This document shows positions 34,801-46,135 of a stretch of DNA of 64,000 nucleotides, piece after piece; positions within the stretch are counted from its first letter, which is position 1, and each line of letters starts with the position of its first letter. A model generated the notes under the pieces. The model did no database searches. It saw nothing but the letters and a program-made list of their open reading frames with translations, and was not told the origin of the DNA. This stretch comes from Cristatella mucedo (taxonomy: Eukaryota > Bryozoa > Phylactolaemata > Cristatellidae): positions 1,134,001 through 1,198,000 of the forward strand of contig WPIO01000103.1 in NCBI GenBank assembly GCA_009760855.2, written 5' to 3'. Both the position numbers and the translations under genes were made by a program.

Positions 34801-35370
34801 ACTTTGCAGCAAATGTAAAGCGCCTAGAAAGAGATTAAGTTCTCTGAGGGCGCTTTATCAAGTGCAATATTAGTATTATTATATTGAGCGAGAATCCCAA
34901 AGACAAGCGTTAAGTTGGGCTGCCTGAGTTATAAAAGGCCTGATGACCATTAAGTTAGAGAGATGCACAGTGACACTTGTGGAGGAGCGTGCTGCTGAGC
35001 GGTTTGGAGACAATGCCAAATACCAAACGAATAACGAAAATACCAAACGGAATACCAAATGAGCGGGTAGTCAGCTCGCAGCTACCGCCCAACGAGCGGC
35101 GGCGTCTAAGCTGGCGGCCCCGCCACCGCGGCGGCTTCGCAGTGGTTTTCATTTGGCAATGCATAATTTTCACGAATCCTAGCAGCATTATTAATATCTA
35201 GAAATGCATTTGATCTGCTGTGACGAAGCGATAATAGTTGCTTGCGATCATAACTAACATGCAGATTACTAGCCACAGGCGTAGCTAAGGCCACCGCCGG
35301 CGTGCAAGGCCCAGCAGCCCGAAGTGGGGAGCATTTAGATATCCGTAAGCACGTAATTTCTTTCGCGCTA
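31895..35370 (-). mobile_element. LINE-1f copy, split by an opposite LINE-1f insertion
   Basis: The 5' part lies at 35370-34880: the 5' untranslated region with GGTATT repeats, then TCTCTAACTTAATGGTCATC and GGGATTCTCGCTC (the W/D-PRS start of the endonuclease). The frame continues at 33735 (GTTATAATCGACCC... CTGCTCGCCTTGACTG), through MHGPTH, the linker with LADMLDEFAPL and RT, to 31895, where it stops in the RT C-terminal region. The 3' end is missing at the junction with the tetraspanin-flank copy. A plus-strand LINE-1f (33739-34878) sits in the gap. Confidence 0.8.
33739..34878 (+). mobile_element. LINE-1f, best preserved RT C-terminal copy
   Basis: A 5'-truncated insertion with a continuous frame 33733-34650 (305 codons). 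It runs from the polymerase active-site region (SYADNTQLYLCF, where the usual YADD is YADN) through KLNDDKTNLLVMGKP, SRLDFCNSLLTGLPACAIRR, HITPLLADLHWLPVKQRID and FGDRAFSSYAPTAWNSL to FRTAFSGSL. The 3' untranslated region carries the hairpin (AAAGCGCC at 34817, GGCGCTTT at 34849) and an ATT tail. The active-site change and the truncation make it inactive, but the lack of stops indicates a young copy. Confidence 0.9.
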
Positions 35371-35379
35371 CGATAGATG

Positions 35380-35540
35380 TCGTTGCGTAACAGTTTCGGA
35401 TGTGAGTTCCAAATTATAAGGTCTTCAAAGCAAAAGTTTCTGTCTCAGACGTCTACCTTCAGCGAAGGAATTTAACAGCCAAGTTATGGTTGATGAATGA
35501 TGCGAGCGTACGAGGAGGCTGAAACTAATTAAACTGAAGT
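35380..35540 (-). mobile_element. LINE-2f C-terminal fragment, old
   Basis: A diverged match to LINE-2f (GTTGCGTAACAGTTTC, GTGAGTTCC, AAGTTTCTGTC, GAGGCTGAAAC). No open frame. Confidence 0.5.
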
Positions 35541-35639
35541 AATTTCCCGACTGCAAGAATTTCGAAAAAGGCACTGAAAACTAACTTGCTTCTTACAGTA
35601 TTTAACGGATCCTTCTACGTCTTTATTTACATGTTATGT

Positions 35640-35783
35640 ATAATTAATTTGCATAGCGCCCTAAGAGAACTTAATCTCCATCCAGGCGCTTCACTTATGT
35701 CATGGGGCTTAAGCCCTTGACCTCAGCAAGACCTTAGTCAGGGCGAGCATACTAAGCACCGGGCCAAACCAGCTCCCAAGCTC
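35640..35783 (-). mobile_element. SINE-II copy
   Basis: Reverse complement of SINE-II. Read on the minus strand: GCTGGTTTGGCCCGGTGCTTA, GCTGAGGTCAAGGGC, then GTGAAGCGCCTGGATGGAGA, TTAAGTTCTCTTAGGGCGC and ATGCAAATTAATTA. This copy shows the shared LINE-1f-like terminus most clearly. Confidence 0.8.
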
Positions 35784-35799
35784 TTTAACTAGCATTTTT

Positions 35800-36225
35800 T
35801 TATCACTAACCAATTGACGTGATTTACCGGTAGATTACGTAAAGTGCATTGCAAGAGGATTTTCTTGACAAAGCAAACGCTAAAATGAATTTAACATTGT
35901 TACTGTTATTAAAAACCGAGGCCCAATCTCTAAATCAATTGAAATTGGTTGCAGTCACTGCTTCACTTGTGTCAAATGGAAAGAGTGAATTGGATTGCTG
36001 CAAAGCCTGATTGCATGCATTTTATATTTGGTCTTCTCTGAGCTATGCAATGAAGTGAAAGACATGACCTTAATTTGATACCCTTCTTTCTACCGTCAGA
36101 AGCCAGCCCAAATCAGGAATTGTAAAATATAGATTTAGGTAGGACAGACAGGCTTTTGTGCTACTTTTTTTCAAATGACTGCGGACTTCTTTCATTAGAG
36201 ATTCTTCACTAAATCCAAATATTAA
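35800..36225 (+). repeat. Dispersed duplicated segment D, copy 2
   Basis: Direct counterpart of 3395-3815, from TTTACCGGTAGATTACGTAA to TTCACTAAATCCAAAT, with substitutions and small indels throughout. Confidence 0.65.
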
Positions 36226-37377
36226 TTTTATTCGATGCAATTTCGGATAGCTTCTGACAAAAACAAAAGAGCTTACCGCTTAAATTATATAATGGAAATA
36301 CATCGAAAGTTTATCCGAAAATATTGGTAAATAGTATTATGAGTCAAATTTTGAAGTCAAACTCTGGATTTCAGAGATAACTAATAATGGTTACAACCTA
36401 TTACTCAGTCGGTTTCAATAAAATGTGAAAATCAATAGTCACGCTTTCTCGGACTGGGTACCTTATCTTTTATCCATCCATGCGCTTGTAGCATTATAAG
36501 GTTAAATGTTTAAATAGATGTTTCGTGTTTTTAAGTATGAAATAGCACAATTTATTCAGGAAAAAAGACAGAGCTAGTGACCAGAAGAGTATTCAATTAT
36601 CAAAAACTTTTATCCTCACGGAATTAAATAAAGTTCTCTATTTAATTCTTAAGTTTTGAAATAGTATTTACTATGAATGGCAATAAAAAACTAAAACGAT
36701 AAAATTATTTCATTTAGGAAAGATTTTCTGCTCGTTCTCTAGATGAAGACTAGGAATCTGTTTTTTTCTTGTTCTGAAATACCTAGGTGAGCTTAAGACT
36801 ATATGTTCTATACATGTTGCAGGAGCACTAAGGAATATACAAAAGGCTTAATTCGTTTGTCTATCGCCCACGTATGCCACGAGTCACGAGCCCGAGTCCT
36901 CGGTCATTAAATGCATTCACTTTAATCTCAGTGGTTAAAGGTTAGCACACTAAGGACTAGAGATAAGCATGAGCGTAGACGTTCAATTGCACAAGCGTTC
37001 TAAACTTTACAAAAACTGTTCCTTGATGCTTAAACTAATCTGAAAAAATTATTAAAAATCTTAAGTAGAATTAATATCAAGCTTTTGCAAATGCACGTGT
37101 CAGCGCTCGAACGGAGCACTGCTCTAGAGGTGACCTATAGGTATCCCGGCAGGGCCTGCTTCTTTCTATCTCGGAAGACGCTGAAAATATGAGCCCTGAG
37201 ATTCAGCTCAAAATAACATGCCGCCGAACGGTTGGATTAGTAAAACTCCACTTTGCTGATTTCTCTTGCCTCACAGTAGTTATTAACCTCTCTATCACAT
37301 CTAAATCATTAAATTCCTTTTGTCCGTTCAAGTCTGCACTGAAGTCTACGCAAAAAAATATGCAAGCTTCAGATTGA
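36226..37377. other. No recognisable feature
   Basis: AT-rich sequence with short frames only. A weak tRNA-like look near 36880-36950 was not convincing. Confidence 0.4.
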
Positions 37378-37600
37378 AGGTGTGTCGTTGCGTAATAATC
37401 TTGAAAGTGAGTTCCACAGTCTAGGACCTGCAGAGCAAAACCTGTCGCCAACGGTGATTAAGCGGGAAAGTGGAGCAGCTAATTGATCGTCCATACAGGA
37501 CCTGAGGGCACGAGGAGACTGGAAATGGTGCAGCATGTAAACAAGGTATGGAGGATCCAACCCGTGGCAGGCCTTGCGAGTCAGCATTGACGAATCAGAA
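37378..37600 (-). mobile_element. LINE-2f C-terminal fragment
   Basis: Minus-strand frame with GLDPPYLVYMLHHFQSPRAL and CSAGPRLWNSLSRLLRND, the LINE-2f C-terminal region. Both ends are truncated. Confidence 0.8.
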
Positions 37601-38929
37601 ATCTCTGCTGCCACACGTCTTTCCGTGGTTAATTAGCAGCAGCTACTTTTATCTTACCAATGAGCTAACTTAAGCGGAGCCTGAAACGTACATATTTTCA
37701 AAGGGTAGGCGTCCTAAATCAATGAATCGCGACGCGTTTTCTACGGGTGCAAGTTAACCATGTACTTCCTTACCTTAGCGTGACCTTCACTAGCAAAAAT
37801 GTGCATGTTCATGTTCAAGAATTTCCTGAAACGGTGTCCTCCCTGGACTGCACTCGGGATTGCTTTGTGAAATTGAGAGCTATTCATTTTTTGTCCTTTA
37901 AGAGACCTCGGTAGGTCGTCAAGCTATTTGAATTGTGACCGCGTCTAGAATCACCAGGTTACTTTGAAGCGCTTGATCATTAAAGCGTCTGGAAAAGATG
38001 CTCAACACCTGCACATTTTGCATGCAGTTTCGAAAAAAACATGTTTAGCTTGGTGTTTGCATGTTAACGACTAATTAATAAGTCTACGCTCTTGTATCGC
38101 AAAATTCAGCGACCTGACCTAAGATATAAATGCAATTTTCTGATAACTTGGATAGAAAAAACTTCTGGCGAATATTGAATTGATTCACCGGTAACAGAAA
38201 TGTTCAATCCACAAAACGCTTCCGGCTAATCTCTAAAATATTTGCTTTTTGTATTTTTTTTAACATCAACTTTTGACACGTACAATAACCCTCCCTGATG
38301 CGTCGATTTCTCTTCGATGCACTGATTCGCTTCGTATCCAGCGAGTTCTCTCCAATAATTCTGTTTCTCCCAAATAAAGCGGCGGCATACATCTTGGTTA
38401 CAAGTTCACTGCGTCGAGCAGTGGTTTAACAAGCCAAACGGTCCTTGTGTGTCTATTTCGACAGGCGTAACTTTTGTTGCCCAGCGCATGTGCCTCCAGC
38501 TGAGGACCGGACGTGGTGAGGCAGCGACCAGTGTCGATATGGAAAAAAGGAATCGCTGACACATGCGGCTGTGGATTTGGGCAGGGTACTTATTTCGCAC
38601 CGTGCACGTCGCCGTAATGATGCTGCATGTGCTATTGGACGATCGTGCGCGCAACTACTATTTTGAGCAGGTTTACTGCTTAGCTGGGCTGCATTAGCAA
38701 TCCGCATACATTTTTCGTGCGGTGGTAGCTCGCTGCTAGTGTTTACAGTCACTGGTACCTTAGCATGATGGGTTGGCACTGAGGACGCGACAGGTCTTGT
38801 GGGCATCAGCGTCACCTTGGTGAGACTTGCTCAGCCTCATGGCACCTCAAGTAGTTGTTCATCGTTACGTATGAGCAATTTAAAATCTTTATCCTGACGC
38901 TACGTAGAGACTTTTGATTTTTTTACCAC
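37601..38929. other. No recognisable feature
   Basis: Contains a 120-codon minus-strand frame (38815-38453) that is Cys-, Arg- and Ser-rich, without a recognisable domain. It lies just downstream of a LINE-2f 5' fragment and may be element-derived, but this cannot be shown. Confidence 0.35.
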
Positions 38930-39178
38930 GCTTGCATGTTGCTAGGGGGATATTTTCACAAACGTCACCATTCAAAAGTTTTTGAGCCTCAAGCTCCACT
39001 AAGAAAACCTCGATAAAGCGTGAACACTCCGGAAATACACACTTGGAAGCATTTAAACGGCATAGTTGTCTTAAGCTATTCTTTTGAGTTCGAAATCTAA
39101 AAGATCGAGTGAACTCGCGTCTATCGGAGCATTCTTTCAAGCCATGCCATTATTAGTCTGCAGTCACTCTCGTTAAGA
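38930..39178 (-). mobile_element. LINE-2f 5' end fragment
   Basis: Aligns with 9885-10165, the 5' part of the long LINE-2f copy (TTGCTAGGGGG, GAGCCTCAAGCTCC, GCATAGTTG, TCTCG(T/C)TAA at the boundary). Similarity of both copies ends at the same place, which suggests the true 5' start of the element. Confidence 0.6.
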
Positions 39179-39256
39179 CGCCCGATCTGCTGGTCGCGGG
39201 GCGGATGGGATCGCAGCTGACGGTCGCATCGCTGACGGTCGCATCGCGTGCGATCG

Positions 39257-39343
39257 CAGCTGATGCGCGGCAGGTGCGATCGAACCAGCTGATGCGCGGC
39301 AGGTGCGATCGAACCAGCTGATGCGCGGCAGGTGCGATCGCAC
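39257..39343 (+). repeat. 29-bp tandem repeat, three units
   Basis: Three near-identical units starting CAGCTGATGCGCGGCAGG, at 39257, 39286 and 39315. A fourth begins (CAGCTG) and then diverges. Confidence 0.9.
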
Positions 39344-39584
39344 CAGCTGCGGATGAAGAGCCAGCGGCCACGGCCGGGGGTTCGCATCGGCCGGCCGGCG
39401 AGCGACGCTCGAAGCGCCGGCCGCCTGGCCGCACGCTGCGATCGATGCCCGCGGATCGGCGCTCGCCCGCTCGCCCCGCATACTCGAGCTCGGAGGCTCG
39501 GAGCCGAGCGCGTGAGCGCTTTCGCTCGCACGGCTCGCCTCCGTCTGGCGGACTCGCGGCGAGACTGCGGGGCTAGCGAGACAG

Positions 39585-39665
39585 CACTTCTCGCCGGCCT
39601 GCAACGGAGCCCAGTCAAACAGCGTATCGACTTCAAAGTCTTTCGCCTCTTTGCCTTTTGACCGC
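39585..39665 (+). mobile_element. LINE-1f fragment in the GC-rich block
   Basis: CTCGCCGGCCTGCAACGGAG, GTCAAACAGCGTATCGACTT and AAAGTCTTTCGCCTC match the LADLHWLPVKQRIDFKV region of LINE-1f. The fragment ends abruptly on both sides. Confidence 0.7.
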
Positions 39666-40384
39666 AGGGGCGCCGTTGCTGCCGAGCTTCCGGCAGCTCC
39701 GCAGCGACGGCGCCGAGCGAGACCTCCTCGAGGCGGCGGCGGCGCTCGCTGCCGAGACCCGAGCGACGCGGCCGCGTCGACGAGGTCGCGTCGACGAGGC
39801 CGCTCGCTGACCGCAGCGGACGGCAGCGGAAAGCCGCTCGCGATGCCATGATATGACTTCGTGAATTGTGGTTTGCGTTGTCTTGTTGGGCGGCGCGTCT
39901 TCACAGCTGTCAAACGAGATGCTCTACGATGATGGTCTCGGCCCCGTCGCCTATGACTAAAGCCGGCTGCTTCTAAGGGGCTGCCTCTGGGGGGGAGGGG
40001 GGCTGCTGCTGCTGCTAGCCTAAACGCGCCTTTAAGCGGTCGGAAAAGCTGCCGCACGCGATCCGGCCACGAACCGTTTGGGCTACGCTGAGGCTTCGAT
40101 GACTATGCATGACCTAGTCGTGAATCGCTTCCTCCGAGTGAGTATTGTCTCCGGCGATGCACAGCAATTGATTGCAATGGCTCGGGCACATGCCTCAGTC
40201 CAATACGATTGGCTACCATTCGCTTATAAGCTAGAAGTTTTGATTGCAAATTACACTACAGTTTCTGCACAGTTTCCTTACAGCGGGTCCTCGCGTTCTT
40301 TTACAATGCACTGCAATACACTGCAGTTGTACGGAACAATGCCGCTATCAACTCAAATACACCATTTGAAATCGTCTCCGTGCA

Positions 40385-40685
40385 CCTTAAGGAACTTACA
40401 AACACACCTATTTAGGACAGCATTTAGTGGGTCCCTGTGATTCGTTTTTCATGTGCTTATGCGTGCTGACACTGTTCATGCTGCCACTAACCACATTTGC
40501 ATGCTGACCCTGTGCATGTCACCCCTAACCATGCTATTCATTTTGTTTGTTCTTTAAGCATGATTTTACTTACAATTCAATTGCATTTCACTGTGCAGCA
40601 AATGTAAAGCGCCTAGAAAGAGATTAATTTCTCTGAGGGCGCTTTATCAAGTGCATTATTATTATTATTATTGTCATTAAATTGC
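40385..40685 (+). mobile_element. LINE-1f 3' end fragment
   Basis: From the codons for NLQTHLFRTAFSGSL and stop through the hairpin (AAAGCGCCTAGAAAGAG... GGGCGCTTT) to an (ATT)n tail. The 3' part is well preserved. Confidence 0.85.
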
Positions 40686-41504
40686 TTTGCTCGTCAAAGT
40701 GCACTTTTCTAAAGTGCACTTACATGCAGCTGTCTAATCATTCATGTTATCGGAAAATGCTTAATAGGTAAGGAAGGTATTTATATATCGAGTCCATCAT
40801 CATTTAATTGAAGAATGCTTCACTCTTAGCTGACGTTATCAATCGTTAATGAAGAACTTATGAATTTTTATACCCACCTCTACTCGGCCCTGGGCGATAA
40901 CTGGCAGCCATGCAGTGAGCTGCGTGCAATTCAACTGCAGTTTGGTTAGTCCCAGCTGCACGCCCTGGCTCAACCTACGGAAATTCGAGGTAAAAATGGC
41001 CGCGCGAGTGTAACCATTCGGTAGTTTAATCCAAATGCCTTTACGCCTAAGAAGGCTGAGTTTCAGGCCGACCATCGTTGGGCATGAAATCACCGCCAAG
41101 CTTCGCGGTGGCACAATGGTCGGCTCAACTTCTCTGAGATGAAAACTGCAGCACGCTTTATAGCTCCAATCCAGCTCGGCTGCTGGAATGGTACGGCCAT
41201 TCCCGGATGATCAGAGGAATTTCCGTCGAAGCCTTAGCATCGACCACATTAACACCAAGAGCCACTTCTTCGCGTTACTTGGCCTCACCTGTGACTTTCA
41301 AAGCCACGCGATGTGTTCTCCATGGCTTGCTTTTTAACTCGCTGCCCGTGCAACAGTGGTCTTCACTTAATCGTAGGCCTCACTGGTAGGAAGTTCTAAC
41401 TCAAGTGCTGCCTTATTCCTAGATGTTATTGCTGACGCGAAGGCCTGTGACTTATGCATACACATATCAAAAGTGCCCTAGAGGCGATGATTTGAGGCTG
41501 CTAT
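40686..41504. other. No recognised gene; one 91-codon minus-strand frame
   Basis: The frame 41114-40839 on the minus strand (MPPRSLAVISCPTMVGLKL... KIHKFFIND) has no domain I recognise. GTGGGTATAAAAA lies near its 3' end, which would suit a promoter on the minus strand, but no gene follows. Confidence 0.3.
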
Positions 41505-41970
41505 TTGAGAAACCCGCTCGTTTGGTATTCCTAGTATTGGTATTTTGTATTCCTATTTCTTTCGTATACTGGTATTTGGTATTCCTAGTACTTTCTCGAA
41601 CCAGCTGTGCTTGTTCTCCCTCAAGCGTTGCTGCGAACCTCTCTGCTATAGTGGTTATCGTGTCTGCAATAGCTCCGGCCCAAGTTGACGCCTGTCTTTG
41701 GAATCCTCGCTCGATGTGCAATAAATCTTTGTTATTAAGGGAGATTGTTTCTGTAAAAGGCAAAAAAGGCAGCGACCTGCTCGCCATTACCAAAGTCGGA
41801 CTAAAATCTGCTAGCTGCCAGAACAAAAACGACGTACCACAACAGGCTTCTCCTTCTTCCACATTCCTAGATCAACATTAAAGGGGCGGTGGAGTCACCG
41901 TTTTCGAATGCTCATTATTCGGTTTCAAGCCGCTTACAGCCCGTTGAAGCAGTTTTACGAATCTAATTTT
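41505..41970 (+). mobile_element. LINE-1f 5' fragment
   Basis: 5' untranslated region with iterated TTGGTATT(CC) units, then the start of the endonuclease frame (VDACLWNPRSMCNKSLLL, LLAITKVGL). It breaks off before the GDFN block. Confidence 0.75.
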
Positions 41971-42109
41971 TAAAGTTCACCTGACACATTCTCGATTCCC
42001 GACGTAGAGAGCTCTCACGTACGCTCGTGTTCGTTGCAGAATTCTTCCGAAGTTCTTGCGAACATCGTACATGGTAAAGATACAGCTAATACCTGTTTAA
42101 AGTTATTCT

Positions 42110-44870
42110 GATTGTTATTAGACCGTAGCGCGTAAATAATTACGTACCTATGGATATCAAAACGCATATCGCTTCGGGCTGCTGGGTCACCCACACCGGC
42201 AGCTGCTTTAGCTACGCCGGCGGCTAGTAACCTGCATGTTAGTTATGATCGTCAGCAGCTGTTATCACCTCGTCATCGTAGTTAAAATGCATTCCTAGAT
42301 AATAATGTTGTTGCTAAGATTCATGAACTATGCATTAACAAAAGAAAAGCACCCCGTAGCCGCCGCGGTGGCCGGAACCGCCAGCTCAGACGCCGCTCGT
42401 TGGACAAGAACTGCGAGCTGAGTTCCCGCTCTTTAGGTATTCCTGGCATTGTCTCCAACCGCACAGCACGCTCCCCACATGCGTCACTGCGAATCTCTCT
42501 AACTTAGTGGTCATCAGGCCTGTTATAACTCCATCGGCCAGACTTAGCGATTGCCTTTGAAATCCTCGCTCAGTGTGCAATATACCTCTGGTAATAAGCG
42601 ACCTTTTTTCTGAAATTGGTCTCGACCTGCTCGCCCTAACTGAAACTTGGCTAACATTGATCAACTGCCCGACCATTACAGACGCAACCCCAACTGATTT
42701 TTTATTTTTTCACACCCCTAGATCAATCAAAACTGGAGCTGGAGTTGCTGCTATCGTGCGCTCGAAATTCAACTTCAAGCCATTTGCAGCACCCTTGAAG
42801 CAATTTTTCGAATCAATCGTCTTGGTCTCACCTAAAAACAAGCTACCGACGGTGGCAGTAGTCTATCGCCCACCAGGTACCACATTCTCCTTTATCTCAG
42901 ATTTCTCCGTTCTCATTTCGATCATGTGTGCAATAAACCGATCCTTCCTCGTTATGGGCGATTTCAACGTTCACTTTGATAACTTATCTGACGCCTTCAG
43001 CACCGAATTTCGTGCATTGACTGAATCATTGTCTCCTGTGGCTCATGCGCATGGCCCTACCCACGTCAAGGGTCACACACTCGACCAGAATTTCTCATAC
43101 AACTGCACTTCGTCATCACCAATTGTTACCAAATCCTGCTTATCTTACCACATGCCGATCTAATTCAACTTACGATGTCAGCCACCTCCTCCTCTATAAT
43201 AACCTGCGAATCGTGAAACTTCAAGACCCTTGACATCGATGCTGTCCGTGCGAGAATGTCTGCTTAACCTCTGCTGGTCAGTCCTCCCTCCGATCTGTCA
43301 TCATTGGTAGATAGCTACAACATGACACTAGCTGACACGCTCGACGAGTTTGCACCTCTGACCAAGAGCACTGTGCACCCTCGCCCAGACGGCCTATGGT
43401 TTAGCACAGGCATTAAACTTGCCAGGTCTACTAAGCGAAAGCTTGAAAAAGCATGCAAAAAATCAGGACTGACTGTCGATCGAAAGGCATATGAAGACTA
43501 CTGTAGGTCTTACCAATTGAACCTAGCGAAGGCCAAGTCTAGCTTCTATAAAAAACATTGTTGAATCAAAGATGCACAATCCAACAATGCTGATGTCGAC
43601 GATAAACCATCTTCTCAACCGCTCCCAGATCAGTTCCTTACCTGATGATATTTGTGATGATCTAGCCGATCGCTTCTCTCGATTCTTTGTCCAGAGGATA
43701 GACAAGATAATGGAGTCCATCCCTGTGATGACAAGTTCCCCCTAGAATGCTGTCCCCCGATTCCTGGCTTCACCTTAATGTCTCCATTTAAGCAAGTCAC
43801 TAGTGATGTCGTCCTGAAGCGCATATCCCAATCAAAGAAGACAACAAGTCATTTGTACCAAATCTTCCCTGTTCTGCACCTACGTTGCATTGATCTGCTG
43901 CTGCCATGCATAACTAACATCATTGATATGTAATTAGCCTCTATTCATGTCCCAGCAATTTAAAAAAAAGCTGTAGTCAGGCCACTTCTCAAGAAAGCTA
44001 CTCTAGACCAAGAGAACTTTAGCAACTACCGCCCAGTCTCCCTTTTATCATCCCTATCAAAGGCACATGAATTAATCGTGGCGGACCAGCTGAACTTATA
44101 TAGAACCTTTAAACCTTGCTAGTAAGTTCCAGTCTGGCTTTAAAGCTAATCACTCAACAAAATCGCCATTGCTTAGGGTGTACAACGACCTACTTAGGAA
44201 TGCAGACATGGGTAGAGTGTCTCTGCTTGTTTTGCTCGATCCTTCGGCAGCTTTTGATACTATCGATCACCAAGTTCTTCTAGAGCGCCTCTCATCTCGC
44301 CTGGGCATCACTTGCACTGCTCTGCAATGGTTCGGGTCCTATCTCAGTGGGAGACTCCAGAGTATTTACGTAAATGGACAAATATCAGCCGAGGTACCTC
44401 TGAAATATAGGGTACCTCAGGGCTCCGTGCTAGGTCCGGTTCTTTTCACGGTTTATACTCTCCCTCTTGCTGATGTGAGGGCCAAGCACAATCTAGGCTT
44501 TCACTTCTATGCGGATGACACTCAGTTGTACCTTTGCTTTGATCTCTCGCAGCCGTCGAGCACCTCAAATTCTCTCAACTCACTTGCTGCATGCATTGAT
44601 GACATTCGCACATGGATGGCAGCACATTTTCTAAAACTAAGCAATGGTAAAACTAACTTACTAGTTATGTAAAAACACAGTGTGATTCAGAAATTGGAAA
44701 GGCTGTCGCTCTGACAGCATATCTCCTGTTGAATCATCTCGAAATCTAGGTGTCATGTTACATAGTGACCTCTCGTCAGACGACCACATCAGCTCCACAA
44801 TCCAGTCTGCCTACTCTCAGATACATAACATTGCGAAAATTCGGGCTTGTTTAGATAGGGATACCAGCCC
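42110..44870 (+). mobile_element. LINE-1f long copy with endonuclease and RT
   Basis: The 5' untranslated region (42110-42570) is also seen, inverted, at 34880-35370. The endonuclease frame 42573-43163 has LLALTETWLT, VVYRPPGTT, RSFLVMGDFNVHFDNL and HAHGPTHVKGHTLDQ, all diagnostic APE-type motifs. The linker frame is 43304-43564. The RT frame 44169-44672 has LLDPSAAFDTIDHQVLLE, YRVPQGSVLGPVLFTVY and FYADDTQLYLCF, with the catalytic aspartates intact. A few frameshifts separate the frames. It is truncated at 44870, where LINE-2f 3' sequence begins. Confidence 0.9.
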
Positions 44871-44871
44871 T

Positions 44872-45060
44872 CCTGACTCTTCAGCCATGCTCTTCATTTT
44901 CCGTTCGTTGCCTGTGATGAAATCTGTTAGTGGCTACTGCAACGGTGCCGAAAGCTGCCGAGGCTTTGAGTTCGCTGTATAATATAGTCTCCTGTTAAGC
45001 ACCCACTTACTCTTGGCGAATTTGCGGAGCTACCCGAGTTACGGACGGAGATCATTGCAG
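44872..45060 (+). mobile_element. LINE-2f 3' tail fragment
   Basis: CTCCTGACTCTTCAGCCATG through CGCTGTATAATATAGTCTCC and GTTACGGACGGAGATCATT: the LINE-2f terminal region joined directly to the broken LINE-1f. Confidence 0.75.
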
Positions 45061-45139
45061 TGGATATTATATGTCTCGGCTTTAATCCTCTGCTGCTTTC
45101 GTCCCAACTCTTGTTGTTTGCCGATCTATTCTTCGTCTC

Positions 45140-45560
45140 GGCATGGTATTGGCCGTACTCAACTGCCCATTCTTTTTATACATTTTAAATGGAAATTCAA
45201 AAGGCCTAACTCAATTCAAGCTGCCTTAGAACTATCCAGACTAGCAGAAGTGCTTTGCAGTGAGCGCTAACTGAAGTAATTTGGATAACAGCCAAGGTAC
45301 GATAAACCATTATGATCGAGCTGCAGGAGTCTTAGATTCGAGACACGACTCTGCCGCACTCGTGACCAAACGCTCTAGCTTAAGGTATGGATGTGCAAAT
45401 TCGCACAGATACTGTGGTCGTGGTTGGACTCGACTGGATGGTTGACTACTGCCACTCGACGTCTATGTAGAAAGCAGGCCGGCCAAATGTATTCGACGAA
45501 TTCTATAGGGAGCAGGCCCGCGTTGCAGCTGTAAAGTAAAAGCTACGACAGACAATAATA
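45140..45560 (+). repeat. Block P, copy 2
   Basis: Inverted counterpart of 31130-31555 (CCGTACTCAACTGCCCAT, GATCGAGCTGCAGGAG, GTGGTTGGACTCGACTGGAT). It lies upstream of Tsp-B, as copy 1 lies upstream of Tsp-A. Confidence 0.55.
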
Positions 45561-46135
45561 ATATTAAAAAGAATTATATGATGACCTCAAAGAACCTAAT
45601 CTCTTTGTAGGGACTTAGCGTCTCTGCAAAGGATGCACGGTCGAATTGTTAGCGGTAGAATGCTCAAGGACAACAAGCATAACACTGTTAGGAGGTGAAA
45701 CGCACAAGGTCAGTATAAATATATGGTTAGTGGGCAGCATGCAAAGTTTCAGCAGGCACTAGCGGCACGTAAAGAACAAATCAAAAGGACCACATCAATG
45801 TTCTCATAAATAGATGCACCTTTACTTTCTTTCCAAATGCTGTCGAGTCAGGGATGTCGTGACGCAAGTCGGAAGTGAGTCCAAGGCTTTGGAGCATTCG
45901 AACTAAAGTCACGGTCTCCCCAAAGGATCCAAGGTTCGTACAAGGTATAGGTGAACGATTAGATTCCAAAAAGCAAGTGGTACGATGCTTAGCCTGATAG
46001 AGGAGTAGACCTGATAGGTAGTTTAGAGCCAGATAAGGAAGGGTCTTAAAAGTGAGTAACAGAACTTGAAAGTCTGTAGTTTTGGTTATCGGTGCAAACA
46101 GCACGGAACGCCAGCCAACGAGAAACGCCATCATT
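45561..46135 (-). mobile_element. LINE-1f 3' part
   Basis: Begins with the inverted tail and hairpin (AATAATATTAAAAAG, CCTCAAAGAACCTAATCTC) and runs back into the RT C-terminus (YQAKHRTTCFLESN, LALNYLSGLLLYQ). Many frameshifts are present. Confidence 0.8.

Larger units (their letters stand above)
39179..40075. other. GC-rich, CpG-dense block with tandem repeats
   Basis: About 0.9 kb of very GC- and CpG-rich DNA in an AT-rich setting. It holds a 29-bp tandem array (39257-39343), several GACGGTCGCATCG repeats, and a small LINE-1f piece (39585-39665). Long frames on both strands (up to 294 codons) are rich in Ala, Arg, Pro and Ser and overlap each other, as expected from composition alone. It could be an unmethylated CpG island, a foreign insertion or a GC-rich transposon part. 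Confidence 0.6.

Noticed and set aside
36850-36960. tRNA-like or SINE-II-like stretch
   Set aside because: Only a vague GAGCCCGAGTCC/GTGGTTAAAGGTTAGCAC resemblance on mixed strands; no continuous alignment.
39173-40057. 294-codon minus-strand frame and overlapping 242-codon frame
   Set aside because: Both lie in the GC-rich block, overlap each other in different frames, are dominated by Ala/Arg/Pro/Ser, run through tandem repeats and a LINE fragment, and show no domain.
40839-41114. 91-codon minus-strand frame
   Set aside because: No recognisable domain, no second copy, no splice context; kept only as a note.
34880-42570. Inverted similarity 34880-35370 versus 42110-42570 as an inner arm of the tetraspanin palindrome
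   Set aside because: Both segments are the 5' untranslated region of LINE-1f copies in opposite orientation, so they are dispersed repeats rather than part of the gene duplication.
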